Positions 36,455 to 45,019 of a stretch of DNA of 64,000 bases are shown piece by piece. Source of the DNA: Lactiplantibacillus brownii (GTDB lineage: Bacteria > Bacillota > Bacilli > Lactobacillales > Lactobacillaceae); the NCBI RefSeq assembly GCF_031085375.1, contig NZ_JAVCWF010000001.1, positions 434,001-498,000 on the forward strand, in the 5' to 3' direction. The notes under the pieces were generated by a model, which worked only from the letters and a program-made list of their open reading frames with translations, was not told where the DNA came from and searched no databases. A program made the translations under genes and the position numbers. Position 1 is the stretch's first letter. Each line of letters begins with the position of its first letter.

Positions 36455-36540
36455 GCAACACGCGATACAGGCAATTGATTGTCTGGTTTGAGAACAACTA
36501 AATAAGTTAAATGATGACAGACTGCTAATACAAATTAGTG

Positions 36541-36607
36541 GTCTTTTTTGGCTCACAAACGTGGCCACCACGTTCCAGCATCAGTCCAGACCAACCGGAG
36601 CGGCAAA
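36541..36607 (+). repeat. Structured intergenic repeat, copy C (3' half only)
   Basis: Begins at GGCTCACAAAC and runs through GTGGCCACCACGTTCCAG, then AGCATCAGTCCAGACC, identical to the 3' part of copy A. The 5' arm and inner hairpin are missing, so it cannot form the outer stem. It is in the 309-base gap between ispE and the hydrolase; the rest of that gap shows nothing else clear. Confidence 0.75.
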
Positions 36608-36763
36608 TAGAACGGATTATCGTAGCAACGATGCAGTAGTAAGTTGCACTAAATTTGCTTGCAAGTTTTTCAGTTCGGCATGGCTATTCGTGAAGAATAA
36701 TGGTAAATTATGCACAAGTAAGCGATTTTATGGTTAAATTAAAAGAGAAATGAGGTGGTTATG

Positions 36764-37708
36764 ATGAAATCGACAACTAAAATGGGCTTGAAACTAGCTG
36801 GGGTCGTTGGTGCAACGACCTATGCTGGTTCGTTACTTGGCGGTATGGTGGCGTATAATTTTGCGATGCATGTGAGTGATGAGCAGAAGCAGCGGGGTCA
36901 AGCGCTATCCCGTTCTGAAAACACGGAAATCGAGAATTTTTGGTACAGCAAACAGCCCAAGCAACAATGGCTCGTGCAAGCGTTTGATGGCCTTAATTTG
37001 GTGGCGACGTATATTCCTAACCCCCATGCAATGGGGCGCTTGGCTATTTTGGCACACGGTTTGGGCCATTCGCGTGAGCAAATGATCCCGTATGCACGGA
37101 TTTTTATGAGCCTTGGTTATGATGTTTTAATGCCGGATGCGCGAGCTTTTGGCGATAGTGAAGGCCACACGATTGGCTATGGCTGGTTGGATCGGCTAGA
37201 TTATGAACGGTGGATCAGCATGGCGTTGGACGAGTTAGGGCCAGATTTAGCAATCGTCTTAATGGGAATTTCAATGGGTGCAGCTACTGTGATGGCGACG
37301 AGTGGTGAGCCACTACCGAATAATGTCAAAGCGATTGTGGAAGATAGCGGTTATGCTGACTTGTACGATGAAGCTAAGTTTCGCTTAACGCATAAATATC
37401 ACTTGCCAGCCTATCCAATAATGCCGATGGCGAACCAAATTGCGCGCAGTAGCGCTGGTTATGCGTTTACGGATGGTCATATCTTAAAACAAGTCGCAGC
37501 CAGTGGCTTACCGATTCTGATGATCCACGGGTCAAAGGATCAGACGGTTCCAGTTCGCAATGCGCATCAATTATATGAAGCTTTACCACAACAAAAGGGT
37601 TTATATATTGATCCAGAGGCGGCGCATGTTCAAGCGATTCGGACTCATCCGGATCGGTATCAAGCAGTAATCAATGAATTTTTAACTGAACAAGCGGGGC
37701 TAAACTAA
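36764..37708 (+). CDS. Membrane-anchored alpha/beta hydrolase
   Basis: 314 residues. An N-terminal hydrophobic segment (LAGVVGATTYAGSLLGGMVA) could anchor it. Oxyanion region AHGLGHSREQ, nucleophile Ser in GISMGAATVM, Asp in VEDSGYADLY or GSKDQTV, and His in AAHVQAIRTHP follow the family order. Substrate is unknown; such proteins are esterase- or peptidase-like. GAGGTGG lies before an ATG pair at 36761 and 36764; the second is chosen. It precedes a glycosyltransferase gene by 20 bases and is likely transcribed with it. Confidence 0.82.
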   Translation: MKSTTKMGLKLAGVVGATTYAGSLLGGMVAYNFAMHVSDEQKQRGQALSRSENTEIENFWYSKQPKQQWLVQAFDGLNLVATYIPNPHAMGRLAILAHGLGHSREQMIPYARIFMSLGYDVLMPDARAFGDSEGHTIGYGWLDRLDYERWISMALDELGPDLAIVLMGISMGAATVMATSGEPLPNNVKAIVEDSGYADLYDEAKFRLTHKYHLPAYPIMPMANQIARSSAGYAFTDGHILKQVAASGLPILMIHGSKDQTVPVRNAHQLYEALPQQKGLYIDPEAAHVQAIRTHPDRYQAVINEFLTEQAGLN

Positions 37709-37728
37709 GTTAACTGAGGTGTCAGAAG

Positions 37729-38577
37729 ATGGCTGATGAAATTAACGTGCTAGTAACTTTGAATGCGGGGTATTTACTGCCACTGAAAGTGATGCTCTGG
37801 TCGTTACGGACCAACAATCCAACGGAGAAGTTTAATATTTGGCTGGTACACGCCAGTATGACGCCAGCACAGGTCGCTGAGGTCCAACAATTGACGACTC
37901 AATTCGGGTGGCAGTTGCATAATGAGCAAGTGACGACAGCATTTAAGGACCAAACGCCATTGATTGAGCGCTACCCTCAAGAAATGTATTTTCGATTATT
38001 ATGTGGTCAGATTTTGCCAACCACGGTTAAACGCGTGATTTATTTGGACCCGGATATTTTGGTGATCAATGCGATTCGGCCATTGTGGGAATTGGATCTA
38101 CAGGGGAAAATGTTAGCGGCTGCGGCCCATCGTGGTGTGACAAAGCTAGTCGATAATGTGAACCAGCTACGTTTGGGCACGACGACCAGTTACTTCAATT
38201 CCGGCGTGTTAGTGATCGATGTTGCCCAAGCGCGGGACAAAATCAAGCTGGCGGATATTACCGCTGCAATCGAAACCTACAGTGCCACACTGATTTTACC
38301 GGATCAAGATATTCTGAACTTCCTGTATGGAAATGACATTTTAGAAATCCCAGAAGAAATTTGGAATTATGATACTCGGAAATACTTGGTTTATCAGACG
38401 AGAACGTTGACAGAACATGATATTCACTGGGTTATGGCCCAGACGGTCATCTTACATTACTGTGGCACACCCAAACCTTGGGATGCCAAGAGTGATGGTA
38501 AGTTTACTGGTTTATTTTTAAATTATCAACAACAATTAAACCGCTTGGTGGCAACGCTTGCACCGGTGGCAGAGTAA
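37729..38577 (+). CDS. Family 8 glycosyltransferase
   Basis: 282 residues. NVLVTLNAGYLLPLKVMLWS start, DxD metal site in YLDPDILV, FNSGVLVID and DQDILNFLYG, and final HYCGTPKPWD are classic GT8. The family transfers glucose or galactose from a nucleotide sugar to lipopolysaccharide, teichoic acid or protein acceptors. The acceptor cannot be inferred. It may be co-transcribed with the hydrolase upstream. Followed by a small terminator. Confidence 0.9.
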   Translation: MADEINVLVTLNAGYLLPLKVMLWSLRTNNPTEKFNIWLVHASMTPAQVAEVQQLTTQFGWQLHNEQVTTAFKDQTPLIERYPQEMYFRLLCGQILPTTVKRVIYLDPDILVINAIRPLWELDLQGKMLAAAAHRGVTKLVDNVNQLRLGTTTSYFNSGVLVIDVAQARDKIKLADITAAIETYSATLILPDQDILNFLYGNDILEIPEEIWNYDTRKYLVYQTRTLTEHDIHWVMAQTVILHYCGTPKPWDAKSDGKFTGLFLNYQQQLNRLVATLAPVAE

Positions 38578-38587
38578 GCTCGACCAC

Positions 38588-38614
38588 GCGTGCTGACTTT
38601 GGCACGCCTTTTTG
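38588..38614 (+). terminator. Terminator after the GT8 gene
   Basis: GCGTGC pairs with GCACGC across an 8-base loop, followed by CTTTTTG. Confidence 0.65.
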
Positions 38615-38622
38615 TTGTCCTA

Positions 38623-38672
38623 TTGACAAAATTCACATTTCCGGTAAACTAAAATAGTAATCATTACTATTT
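38623..38672 (+). promoter_or_regulatory. Promoter and Zur-type operator of the zinc transporter operon
   Basis: TTGACA (38623-38628) and TAAACT (38645-38650). AAATAGTAATC followed by ATTACTATTT (38652-38672) is a perfect palindrome with a one-base centre, the 7-1-7 form TAGTAAT-N-ATTACTA of Fur-family boxes and close to the Bacillus Zur box. Confidence 0.75.
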
Positions 38673-38702
38673 ACTTTATTTAAGAGAGATGGGGGCAGAC
38701 AT

Positions 38703-39395
38703 ATGACGGAACCCTTAATTGCCGTTCAACACTTAGGGATTACTTTTCCCAATAATCAGGTTTTCAAGGATTTGAGTTTTAATATTGAACAAGGTGACTT
38801 TTTAACAGTCATTGGCGAAAATGGGGTTGGGAAAACCACCCTGATTCGGGCTTTGCTGGGGTTAGTTAAACCATCTGCTGGTCGAATTAGCTATTTTCCT
38901 AGCAAAAAGGCCATTAAAATTGGCTATGTCCCACAATTTAGAAATTTAGATCAAGAATATCCTTTGACCGTGGAAGATTTTGTCGGTTTAAACATTCGGG
39001 GCTGGTTGCCATGGCTGACTAAGGCGGAACATCGCCAAGTCCAAACGGCGATGGCGGTCACAAACATTAAAAAGATCAAGCAACGGCCATTGGGAATGGC
39101 TTCCGGTGGCGAAAAGCAACGCGCCTATTTGGCCCAAGCCATTGTCCAACAACCACAGTTATTGATTTTGGATGAATCCACCGCTAGTTTAGATAATGAA
39201 ATGAAGTACGAATTACTAGATCTCGTACAGAATCTTAATCAAACCAGCAATATTACGGTCTTTTTCGTCACGCATGACTTACCTTTAGCTAAGCAGTACG
39301 CGAAACATTTTCTAGCGTTACGACCTGGTCAGCAGCAGTTTGGCGACATGGCGGGCATGTCGGTCGATCAGCTGAAGGGGGTTAGCAATGTTTAG
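38703..39395 (+). CDS. znuC: Zinc ABC transporter ATP-binding protein
   Basis: 230 residues. Walker A GENGVGKTT, Q-loop GYVPQF, signature ASGGEKQR, Walker B LLILDES and switch His VTHDL. It matches the manganese/zinc group of ABC ATPases (ZnuC/AdcC/MntB). The Zur-type operator upstream argues for zinc. GAGATGGGGG lies before the ATG. It overlaps the permease gene by 8 bases. No substrate-binding lipoprotein gene is in the operon, so one must be supplied from elsewhere. Confidence 0.88.
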   Translation: MTEPLIAVQHLGITFPNNQVFKDLSFNIEQGDFLTVIGENGVGKTTLIRALLGLVKPSAGRISYFPSKKAIKIGYVPQFRNLDQEYPLTVEDFVGLNIRGWLPWLTKAEHRQVQTAMAVTNIKKIKQRPLGMASGGEKQRAYLAQAIVQQPQLLILDESTASLDNEMKYELLDLVQNLNQTSNITVFFVTHDLPLAKQYAKHFLALRPGQQQFGDMAGMSVDQLKGVSNV

Positions 39396-40185
39396 TTTAG
39401 CCTTTATGCAAAATGCGTATTTAGCCGGAACCTTCATTGCCATTATTTGTGGGACAATTGGGGTTTTCGTGATTGCGCGGAATCTGTCATTCTTGACACA
39501 CACGTTGTCTGAAATTGGCTTTGCCGGGGCCGCCTTTGGGATCTTTATGGGTTGGACCGCTTTAACGGGGATGCTGATTTTTACCGTTGTTAGTTCCGTG
39601 ATCGTGGGGCAGATGAGTGTTAAACAGTCCCGACGTGAGGCGTCAATTTCGGCGATTTCAGCGTTATTTATTGGGTTAGGAATTCTGTTCCTCTCACTAT
39701 CCAATCAAACGTCGAGTTATGCAACGAGTATTCTATTTGGGAGTGTCATTGGGATTGCGCATGCGGATGTGATTCGGGTCGCGGTGTTATCCGGCATTGT
39801 GTTATTAGCGATGCTTGGCTTATATCGGCCTTTAAAATTTGATTCGTTTGACGCGATTGGTGCCAAAGTTAGTGGCTTATGGACGACTGGTATTTCAGTG
39901 ATCTTCTTAGTCCTAGTTGCGATGAGTGTCAGTGTCGCGGCACAAATCGTGGGGTCATTATTAATTTTCATCCTGCTAACTTTACCGGCGGCGGCTGCAC
40001 GATATTTCGTGCATACCGTCAGCAAAATGATTGGTTTGTCGATTGGATTTGCCTTAGTTGGGGTTTGGCTTGGCCTGTATCTCAGCTATGTCACCAATTT
40101 ACCAGTCAGTTTCTTCATTGCGTCTATCGAGTGTCTATTCTATATCGCAGCCTTAGGGTATCAACGGCTACGCGTCGGTAGTTAA
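39388..40185 (+). CDS. znuB: Zinc ABC transporter permease
   Basis: 265 residues with about eight hydrophobic segments, ABC-3 family. FLTHTLSEIGFAGAAFG and GSLLIFILLTLPAAAAR are family signatures. It starts within the ATPase gene, after AAGGGGG, so the two are translationally coupled. It forms the channel for zinc (by operator evidence) through the inner membrane. Confidence 0.88.
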   Translation: MFSLAFMQNAYLAGTFIAIICGTIGVFVIARNLSFLTHTLSEIGFAGAAFGIFMGWTALTGMLIFTVVSSVIVGQMSVKQSRREASISAISALFIGLGILFLSLSNQTSSYATSILFGSVIGIAHADVIRVAVLSGIVLLAMLGLYRPLKFDSFDAIGAKVSGLWTTGISVIFLVLVAMSVSVAAQIVGSLLIFILLTLPAAAARYFVHTVSKMIGLSIGFALVGVWLGLYLSYVTNLPVSFFIASIECLFYIAALGYQRLRVGS

Positions 40186-40215
40186 ATTGTGTCGGATTTG
40201 TGTTGATTTGTGTTG

Positions 40216-40373
40216 CCACTTCGGTTGGACTGGCTTGACGCTGGAACGTGGTGGCGCGTTTGTGAGCCATAGGACGGTCTCACAAGCCGTGCTTTTTCTA
40301 AGCCGGAAAGTCACCAACTAAGAAAAATTTCACCACTGAGCATCAGGCCAGTCCAACCTGCGTTAAATAGTGG
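40216..40373 (-). repeat. Structured intergenic repeat, copy D
   Basis: On the minus strand outer stem GGTTGGACTGGCCTGATGCT pairs with AGCGTCAAGCCAGTCCAACC. Inner hairpin TTTTTCTTAGTTGG pairs with CCGGCTTAGAAAAA. Second hairpin GGCTTGTGAG pairs with CTCACAAAC, and then GCGCCACCACGTTCCAGC. The outer stem reads CTGGC/GCCAG where copy B reads CTGGAT/ATCCAG: both arms changed together. Confidence 0.82.
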
Positions 40374-40548
40374 CAATGTTTATGATTGATTTTAAGCCAA
40401 GGAACCGGGTCTTGAGGTTTCTGAATGCTACTGCTCATATCTGAACATTTAAGGTGTGGGGGCAATTAGATTGATTTTAGAACACGTTAGCTGGTCTCAA
40501 TAATAACGTTCAAAATTAGCTTTGTATCAAAAAAGGATTACAGTTTAA

Positions 40549-40624
40549 CGTCGGGCGGTCTGTCATTGGCTCACAAATGTGGCCACCACGTTCCAGCCGG
40601 TGACGGACCAACCAGAGTGGCAAA
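40549..40624 (+). repeat. Structured intergenic repeat, copy F (3' half only)
   Basis: GGCTCACAAATG, GTGGCCACCACGTTCCAG, then CCGGTGACGGACCAACC. As in copy C, the 5' inner hairpin is absent. Copies D and F lie in the same 707-base gap between znuB and purR, which holds no gene. Confidence 0.72.
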
Positions 40625-40694
40625 CTTAACTCATTTATTTTTCAATCCGCTAGATTTCAAACTATTTAAATATTAATGAATTTTACCTGCTTAG

Positions 40695-40725
40695 CACTAA
40701 TCAAATTCGATTAGTGCTTTTATTG
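40695..40725 (+). terminator. Terminator before purR
   Basis: AGCACTAATC pairs with GATTAGTGCT, followed by TTTATTG. It lies 500 bases after znuB. Confidence 0.65.
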
Positions 40726-40823
40726 TTCTCAAATTCCGGTATAAGTTCCGCATAAATTCATGATTTTCTCAAAATGATTAAGAAATTCCGATTGTTTCGT
40801 AAAAATATGCTAAAAGACTACCT

Positions 40824-40848
40824 AATTCCCGAACGTTTGTGTTATCAT
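40824..40848 (+). promoter_or_regulatory. Possible PurBox and -10 of purR
   Basis: AATTCCCGAACGTTT resembles the PurBox core CCGAACxxT bound by PurR in lactic acid bacteria; TATCAT (40843-40848) is a possible -10. Together they suggest autoregulation. Confidence 0.45.
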
Positions 40849-40892
40849 TTTGCATGGACTTTAAAAAAGATGATTTAGGTTGAGGTGGAAAC

Positions 40893-41729
40893 ATGAAAGT
40901 ACGTAGAAGCGAACGTTTAATCGATATGACGCGTTATTTATTAGAAAGACCCCATACGTTAGTTTCACTAACGTTTTTTGCAAAGCGCTATGAATCGGCG
41001 AAATCTTCCATTAGTGAAGACTTGACGATTTTGAAGCGCACCTTCCAAATGCGTGGCACTGGGATTTTGGAAACGATTCCGGGAGCTGCCGGGGGTGCTC
41101 GTTTTATTCCTTATATTTTAAAGGAAGAAGCACAAACCTTTATTGATGCCATGACGGCAAAAGTAGCCGATAAGAGTCGCGTGTTACCTGGGGGCTACGT
41201 CTATCTTTCAGATATTCTAGGCCAACCAGAAATCTTGCGCCAAGTGGGTCGGGTGATTGCCACGCAATACTTGAACCAAAAGATTGACGCGGTGATGACG
41301 GTCGCAACGAAAGGAATTCCGATTGCGCAAAGTGTTGCCACTTACTTGAATGTGCCGTTTGTCATTGTTCGGAATGATTCAAAAATTACTGAAGGCTCAA
41401 CAGTTAGTGTTAATTATGTGTCAGGGTCATCTGAACGCATTAAGAAGATGGAACTTTCTAAACGTAGCTTGACTGAAGGCGCCAATGTTTTAATCGTGGA
41501 CGACTTCATGAAGGGTGGCGGAACTATCAATGGGATGAAGACACTGATTGAAGAATTTGATGCGAACTTGATTGGGATCACCGTGTTTGCGGAAGCCGCC
41601 TTTACTGGTAACCGGTTAATTGATGACTATACATCATTGTTGCGGGTTACGAATGTCAACGATAGTGAAAAAGCCATTAAGGTGGTGCCTGGAAACTATC
41701 TTGAAACGGTTTTTGGTGCCGAAGTTTAA
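40893..41729 (+). CDS. purR: Purine operon regulator PurR
   Basis: 278 residues. N-terminal winged helix (RRSERLIDMTRYLLERPHT start, FAKRYESAKSSISEDL) and a phosphoribosyltransferase-fold effector domain with the PRPP loop VLIVDDFMKGGGT. It binds PurBox DNA and responds to PRPP; it may repress or activate. GAGGTGG lies before the ATG. It precedes glmU as in Bacillus. Confidence 0.93.
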   Translation: MKVRRSERLIDMTRYLLERPHTLVSLTFFAKRYESAKSSISEDLTILKRTFQMRGTGILETIPGAAGGARFIPYILKEEAQTFIDAMTAKVADKSRVLPGGYVYLSDILGQPEILRQVGRVIATQYLNQKIDAVMTVATKGIPIAQSVATYLNVPFVIVRNDSKITEGSTVSVNYVSGSSERIKKMELSKRSLTEGANVLIVDDFMKGGGTINGMKTLIEEFDANLIGITVFAEAAFTGNRLIDDYTSLLRVTNVNDSEKAIKVVPGNYLETVFGAEV

Positions 41730-41739
41730 TAGGACCATG

Positions 41740-41769
41740 TTAACTATACCAATTTTTTGGTATAGTTAA
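41740..41769. terminator. Perfect hairpin between purR and glmU
   Basis: TTAACTATACC and GGTATAGTTAA pair around an AATTTTTT loop. No T tract follows, so termination would be weak; it may instead be a processing or attenuation site. Confidence 0.5.
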
Positions 41770-41798
41770 GTTATCTGAAGACTAAGGAGAAATTTTTA

Positions 41799-43181
41799 AT
41801 GACAACCAAAAATGCAATCATCATGGCCGCCGGTAAAGGGACCCGGATGAAATCCAAGTTAGTCAAAGTACTGCATCAAGTTTGTGGCAAATCCATGGTC
41901 GACCACGTGTTGACCCAGGTTGAAGCAACCAAGATGGATAACATCGTGACCATTGTGGGCCATGGCGCTAAAGACGTTGAAGCGGCGTTAGGTGACCGGA
42001 CGCAATATGCGGTCCAAACGGAACAATTAGGAACGGGACACGCCATTTTACAGGCGGAACCACTTCTCAAGAATGAAGCCGGCATGACGCTAATCGTCAG
42101 TGGCGACACGCCATTATTCCGCGCTGAAACGTTCCAAGAACTATTTGAATACCATCAAGCTAAAAAAGCAGCCGGAACGGTTTTAACGTCCGAAGCACCA
42201 GACCCACAAGGCTATGGCCGGGTGGTTCGTAATCATTTGGGCATCGTTGAAAAAATTGTGGAACAAAAAGACGCGACTAAAGAAGAACAAGAAATCCATG
42301 AAATCAACACAGGGGTTTATTGTTTCGATAACCAAAAGTTGTTTGCGGCCTTACATCAGGTCACTAACGATAACGCGCAAGGCGAGTATTATTTGACTGA
42401 TGTGATTCAGATCATGAAGGATCAAGGCGATATCGTGGCGGCCTATCGGATGTCAGATTTTGACGAATCCATGGGAGTTAACACGCGTTCAGCCTTAGCC
42501 CAAGCAACGAAAGTCATGCAAAAACGGATCAATGAAGCGCACATGGCAGATGGCGTTTCAATCGTTGACCCAGCAGCAACTTACATTGATGCTGGCGTCA
42601 AAATTGGTGCGGATACCGTGATTGAACCAGGTGTTTTGATCAAAGGTAAGACAACAATCGGTGAAGATTGCTTCATTGGCGCCCATTCTGAAATTCATGA
42701 CATGACGATTGAAGATCGGGTCACGGTCACGGCTTCCTTCTTGGAAGATTCAATTATGCATGCGGATAGCAATATTGGACCATACAGTCATTTGCGGCCA
42801 CAAGCTGAGATTGGCGAACACGTTCACTTAGGCAACTTTGTGGAAGTGAAGAAAGCCCAGATTGGCGCGCGGACTAAGGTGGGACATTTAACTTATGTTG
42901 GTGATGCCACTTTAGGCAAAGATATCAATGTCGGCTGTGGTGTTGTTTTCGTCAACTATGACGGGGTTAATAAGCACCATACCAATGTTGGTGATTCGGC
43001 CTTTGTTGGCAGTAATTCTAATATTATTGCGCCAGTTGAAGTGGCGGATCATTCCTTTATCGCGGCCGGTTCAACCATTACCGATGATATTAAGTTCCAT
43101 GAAATGGGCATTGCGAGAGCTCGGCAGACCAACAAACCGGACTTTTGGAAACGTGTCCCACATGAACCTGAAAATATGTAA
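41799..43181 (+). CDS. glmU: Bifunctional UDP-N-acetylglucosamine pyrophosphorylase/glucosamine-1-phosphate acetyltransferase
   Basis: 460 residues. Residues 1-230 are the pyrophosphorylase ([18 protein letters not shown] with the GxGTxM loop, and SGDTPLF). Residues 250-460 are a left-handed beta helix acetyltransferase with many hexapeptides and the end [13 protein letters not shown]. It makes UDP-GlcNAc for peptidoglycan and teichoic acids. AAGGAG lies before the ATG. Confidence 0.97.
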   Translation: MTTKNAIIMAAGKGTRMKSKLVKVLHQVCGKSMVDHVLTQVEATKMDNIVTIVGHGAKDVEAALGDRTQYAVQTEQLGTGHAILQAEPLLKNEAGMTLIVSGDTPLFRAETFQELFEYHQAKKAAGTVLTSEAPDPQGYGRVVRNHLGIVEKIVEQKDATKEEQEIHEINTGVYCFDNQKLFAALHQVTNDNAQGEYYLTDVIQIMKDQGDIVAAYRMSDFDESMGVNTRSALAQATKVMQKRINEAHMADGVSIVDPAATYIDAGVKIGADTVIEPGVLIKGKTTIGEDCFIGAHSEIHDMTIEDRVTVTASFLEDSIMHADSNIGPYSHLRPQAEIGEHVHLGNFVEVKKAQIGARTKVGHLTYVGDATLGKDINVGCGVVFVNYDGVNKHHTNVGDSAFVGSNSNIIAPVEVADHSFIAAGSTITDDIKFHEMGIARARQTNKPDFWKRVPHEPENM

Positions 43182-43203
43182 TTTAAGTCATTAAAAAAAT
43201 ATT

Positions 43204-43233
43204 GAGTCTGGCAAAAATGCCAGGCTCTTTTTT
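43204..43233 (+). terminator. glmU terminator
   Basis: GAGTCTGGCA pairs with TGCCAGGCTC, followed by six Ts. Confidence 0.88.
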
Positions 43234-43236
43234 AGG

Positions 43237-44190
43237 CTATTCAGGTGATAACGAAGCGATTTCAGCTAAGCTGGCTTCCAAACTGGTCAAGAAAATGGTG
43301 ACCAAGTCTTGTTCGTTTTGGCCTAGGGTCTGATTACTTGGGAAAGCGATGAAATAGTTCAAAGACAATAAGCTCGCTGGTAGGGGATAAAGATTATAAT
43401 TTTCTGGATCAGGACGAACGGTGACACTATCGGGGAGAAAAGTAATCCCCAGTCCTTTTTCAGCTAATTTGGCAATGGTGAAGGTGTTCGTGCTTTCAAT
43501 CACAATCTGCGGGGCAACGTGATATTTTTGTAATAAATAGTCGACTTGTCGCCGAATCGACGACCCACGTGGTGACAAAATCAAAGGTTCATGCAGTAAG
43601 TCCGCTATCGCTACCGTCCCCGGATTAATGTAGGCCTGTTGGGGATGATAGTATTTAGAAGTTTTAGGAATTACTGCATAATAGCCATCTTTGCCACGGT
43701 CGTGAATGGTTAGTCCAGGAGCGACCGTCTCAGGATTCTGGCCGACTAAGAAATCTAGGTCGCCATGCAAAAGCCGTTGCTCGTTGCGGGTTGAAATGTC
43801 TTCGGTTAACTTGATCTTTACCTCTGGGTGGACTTGTAGATAAGTCGGTAAAAATAAAGGCAGTAAGTAATAACCTAGACTTGAAAGAATTCCAAGGCGA
43901 ATCGTCTGTTGTGCCGGGGTGGTAAATTGACTGATTTGTTGATGAAATCGGTCTTTTTGACTTTCTAAAGTCGTTAAGTATTGATAGTATAATCGCCCGG
44001 CTGGCGTGAGTTTTAAAGGGGCGGCTTCGCGATCAATAATTGTGACACCTAGCTCGTGTTCAACACTTTTGATGGTTTGGGTTAAGTAGGGTTGTGAAAT
44101 ATACAAGTCTTTCGCCGCTCGCGTAAAATTACCGTGCTTTAATAAAACATCCAGAAATTGCAACATGTTAGTTGAATCAGTTTTAGGCAA
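43237..44190 (-). CDS. LysR-family transcriptional regulator
   Basis: 317 residues. N-terminal winged helix (MLQFLDVLLKHGNFTRAAKDLYISQPYL, shortened) and a periplasmic-binding-like effector domain. The TTG start follows GGGAGG at 7-base spacing. It diverges from the two flavin reductase genes and by family habit would activate them in response to a substrate. Effector unknown. Confidence 0.88.
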   Translation of the reverse strand: MPKTDSTNMLQFLDVLLKHGNFTRAAKDLYISQPYLTQTIKSVEHELGVTIIDREAAPLKLTPAGRLYYQYLTTLESQKDRFHQQISQFTTPAQQTIRLGILSSLGYYLLPLFLPTYLQVHPEVKIKLTEDISTRNEQRLLHGDLDFLVGQNPETVAPGLTIHDRGKDGYYAVIPKTSKYYHPQQAYINPGTVAIADLLHEPLILSPRGSSIRRQVDYLLQKYHVAPQIVIESTNTFTIAKLAEKGLGITFLPDSVTVRPDPENYNLYPLPASLLSLNYFIAFPSNQTLGQNEQDLVTIFLTSLEASLAEIASLSPE

Positions 44191-44293
44191 TCAAATTCCT
44201 CCCAACCGTGATAGCCATTTGGTTATGACGTGATAGTTAAATAAATATTTCACAAGCAAATGCTTTACGCCTAAACTAAGGCTATTAACTGGT

Positions 44294-44321
44294 CTCGTAC
44301 AACGTTTAAAGGTTGTGCGAG
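44294..44321. promoter_or_regulatory. Dyad in the divergent LysR/reductase promoter region
   Basis: CTCGTACAAC and GTTGTGCGAG form a near-perfect inverted repeat with an 8-base centre, between the LysR gene and the reductase operon. Likely operator; no T tract follows. Confidence 0.5.
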
Positions 44322-44398
44322 TTACCCCAGAATGAAACGGATAAAATCACTTATATTTTAGCATAATATGAGTGGCCCATTGAGAGGATGTTTTATAA

Positions 44399-45019
44399 AT
44401 GAAATTAGTCGGAATTGTTGGCACGAATGCTACGGCATCAACCAATCGTCAATTGTTACAATATATGCGCCAACGCTATGCTTCTAAGGCCACGATTGAA
44501 GTTGCTGAAATCGCGGGCTTACCGGCATTCAATGAACCAGAAGACCGTACTGCACCGGCGTCGATTCAAGCACTATCTGATCAGATCAAGGCTGCGGATG
44601 GAGTGATCTTTGCCACACCAGAATATGATCATTCCATTCCGGCGGTACTCAAAAGTGCTATCGAGTGGTTATCATACACAACACGGCCTTTGATTAGTAA
44701 GCCCGTCCTGATTGTGGGGGCTTCGAATGGTGCGTTAGGCACCTCGCGTGCACAAGCCCATTTGCGTCAGATCTTAGAGGCACCAGAATTAAAAGCCTTA
44801 GTCATGCCGAACGTGGACTACTTGTTGGGTCATTCACTACAAGCTTTTGATAAAGCCGGTCAGCTGAAAGATGCTGAAAAAGTGGCCGAGCTAGACAGTG
44901 ATTTCACCGCATTTTTGGCCTTTGTGGCGTTGACGGCGAAAATAACGCCAGAAAATAAGTTTGTCGAGAAAAATCAACAATTTTCTTGGAGCCAAGTGAC
45001 TGATGGGAGGGATTTCTAA
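44399..45019 (+). CDS. NADPH-dependent FMN reductase family protein
   Basis: 206 residues. Flavodoxin-like fold with [13 protein letters not shown] at the phosphate loop, [20 protein letters not shown] and [17 protein letters not shown]. The family passes electrons from NAD(P)H to FMN or quinone. It resembles the first domain of the next gene ([16 protein letters not shown]). The stop overlaps the next ATG (TAATG), so the two proteins are made together. Probably supplies electrons to the second enzyme. Confidence 0.86.
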   Translation: MKLVGIVGTNATASTNRQLLQYMRQRYASKATIEVAEIAGLPAFNEPEDRTAPASIQALSDQIKAADGVIFATPEYDHSIPAVLKSAIEWLSYTTRPLISKPVLIVGASNGALGTSRAQAHLRQILEAPELKALVMPNVDYLLGHSLQAFDKAGQLKDAEKVAELDSDFTAFLAFVALTAKITPENKFVEKNQQFSWSQVTDGRDF

